NCBI GenBank assembly: GCA_029204225.1
Contig: CM055095.1
Location: forward strand, 28,708,845-28,772,844
Source: Diphasiastrum complanatum
Lineage: Eukaryota; Streptophyta; Lycopodiopsida; Lycopodiales; Lycopodiaceae
Direction of reading: 5' to 3'
DNA length: 64,000 nt
This document shows positions 63,777 through 64,000 of the stretch, in pieces. The notes beneath the pieces were generated by a model. It was not told where the DNA came from, did not search any database, and saw nothing but the letters and a program-made list of their open reading frames with translations. Both the position numbers and the translations under genes were made by a program. How positions within the stretch are numbered: the stretch's first letter is position 1; every line of letters starts with the position of its first letter.

Positions 63777-64000
63777 TAAGCCATTTCTGTATTTACAAGA
63801 AGTACATCTGTAAGTAAAACAGTAAACAACCGGGACAGGGAGTAAAAGCTGTAACAATGGCTCCAGTGCACGGGGGTGAGGTGGCAGTACCTCTATGGTT
63901 GGGGGTGGAGACGTAGCGTTCGTCACTTGATTGTGCTTTAGCAATGACCGGATCGACGATGGGGATTTTAACATTTGGTATCAATGTTAGAATCCCCATC
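63777..64000. other. Window end, unassigned sequence
   Basis: Two small minus-strand frames at 63759-63999 have no recognisable domain. The sequence may be gypsy-3 gag/protease that has diverged, or unrelated. Confidence 0.35.

Overview
This is a window of a nuclear plant genome. It carries exons of two conserved plant genes, separated by very large introns and by a dense layer of decayed retrotransposons. The first gene, at the left edge on the + strand, is the 3' end of a nuclear gene for a chloroplast ClpP protease subunit (best match CLPP6): exons at 1346-1438 and 2177-2224. The second, also on +, is ELP4/ELO1, a subunit of the Elongator accessory subcomplex. Four exons are visible (40569-40695, 48825-49057, 49255-49423, 50198-50351). 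Its first visible intron is 8.1 kb long and reads best as a U12-type AT-AC intron. Its last visible intron runs past the right edge (over 13.6 kb). Large introns, a land-plant LINE that is not of the usual L1 type, a PPR E-domain fragment and the mix of repeat classes suggest a large-genome vascular plant, such as a fern or gymnosperm. The species is not determined.

Layout. 1-2.2 kb: CLPP6 3' end. 3.4-7.3 kb: small duplications, a possible solo LTR, an irregular CTCGACCGA-motif region, LTR ends with tRNA-iMet primer-binding sites. 7.5-10.8 kb: copia element 1 (+), with stops and a deletion. 10.85-21.4 kb: gypsy pieces (gag/protease and pol, mostly on -) around a 3 kb AT-rich stretch. 21.4-24.9 kb: copia element 2 (-), joined end to end with gypsy sequence. 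25-30.6 kb: tandem repeats, then copia element 3 (+) with a 340-bp 5' LTR. 30.6-32 kb: host-gene fragments (duplicated RING-H2 finger, glyoxal oxidase pseudogene). 32.6-33.4 kb: remnant of a Penelope-like reverse transcriptase. 35.1-35.9 kb: Pif1-helicase plus endonuclease remnant of a Helentron-type Helitron (-). 38-61 kb: about ten copies of one LINE family, all on - and so antisense to ELP4, arranged head to tail and separated by (GA/TC)n tracts. 61.8-62.1 kb: BED-type zinc-finger exon. 62.1-63.7 kb: gypsy pol (-).

The most distinctive system is the LINE family. Every copy ends, in sense orientation, with a two-stem hairpin followed by a (TC)n tract instead of poly(A). The hairpin stems differ between copies yet keep pairing. 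Copies abut each other at the (TC)n tracts, which suggests insertion into TC microsatellites. Three divergent copies keep a PCNA-interacting-peptide (PIP) motif, QxxIxxFF, at the C-terminus of ORF2. An 87-bp tRNA-derived SINE with a 13-bp target duplication sits inside one copy, and a PPR gene fragment sits inside the 3'UTR of another.

All calls come from reading the sequence. No alignment, splice prediction or database search was run.
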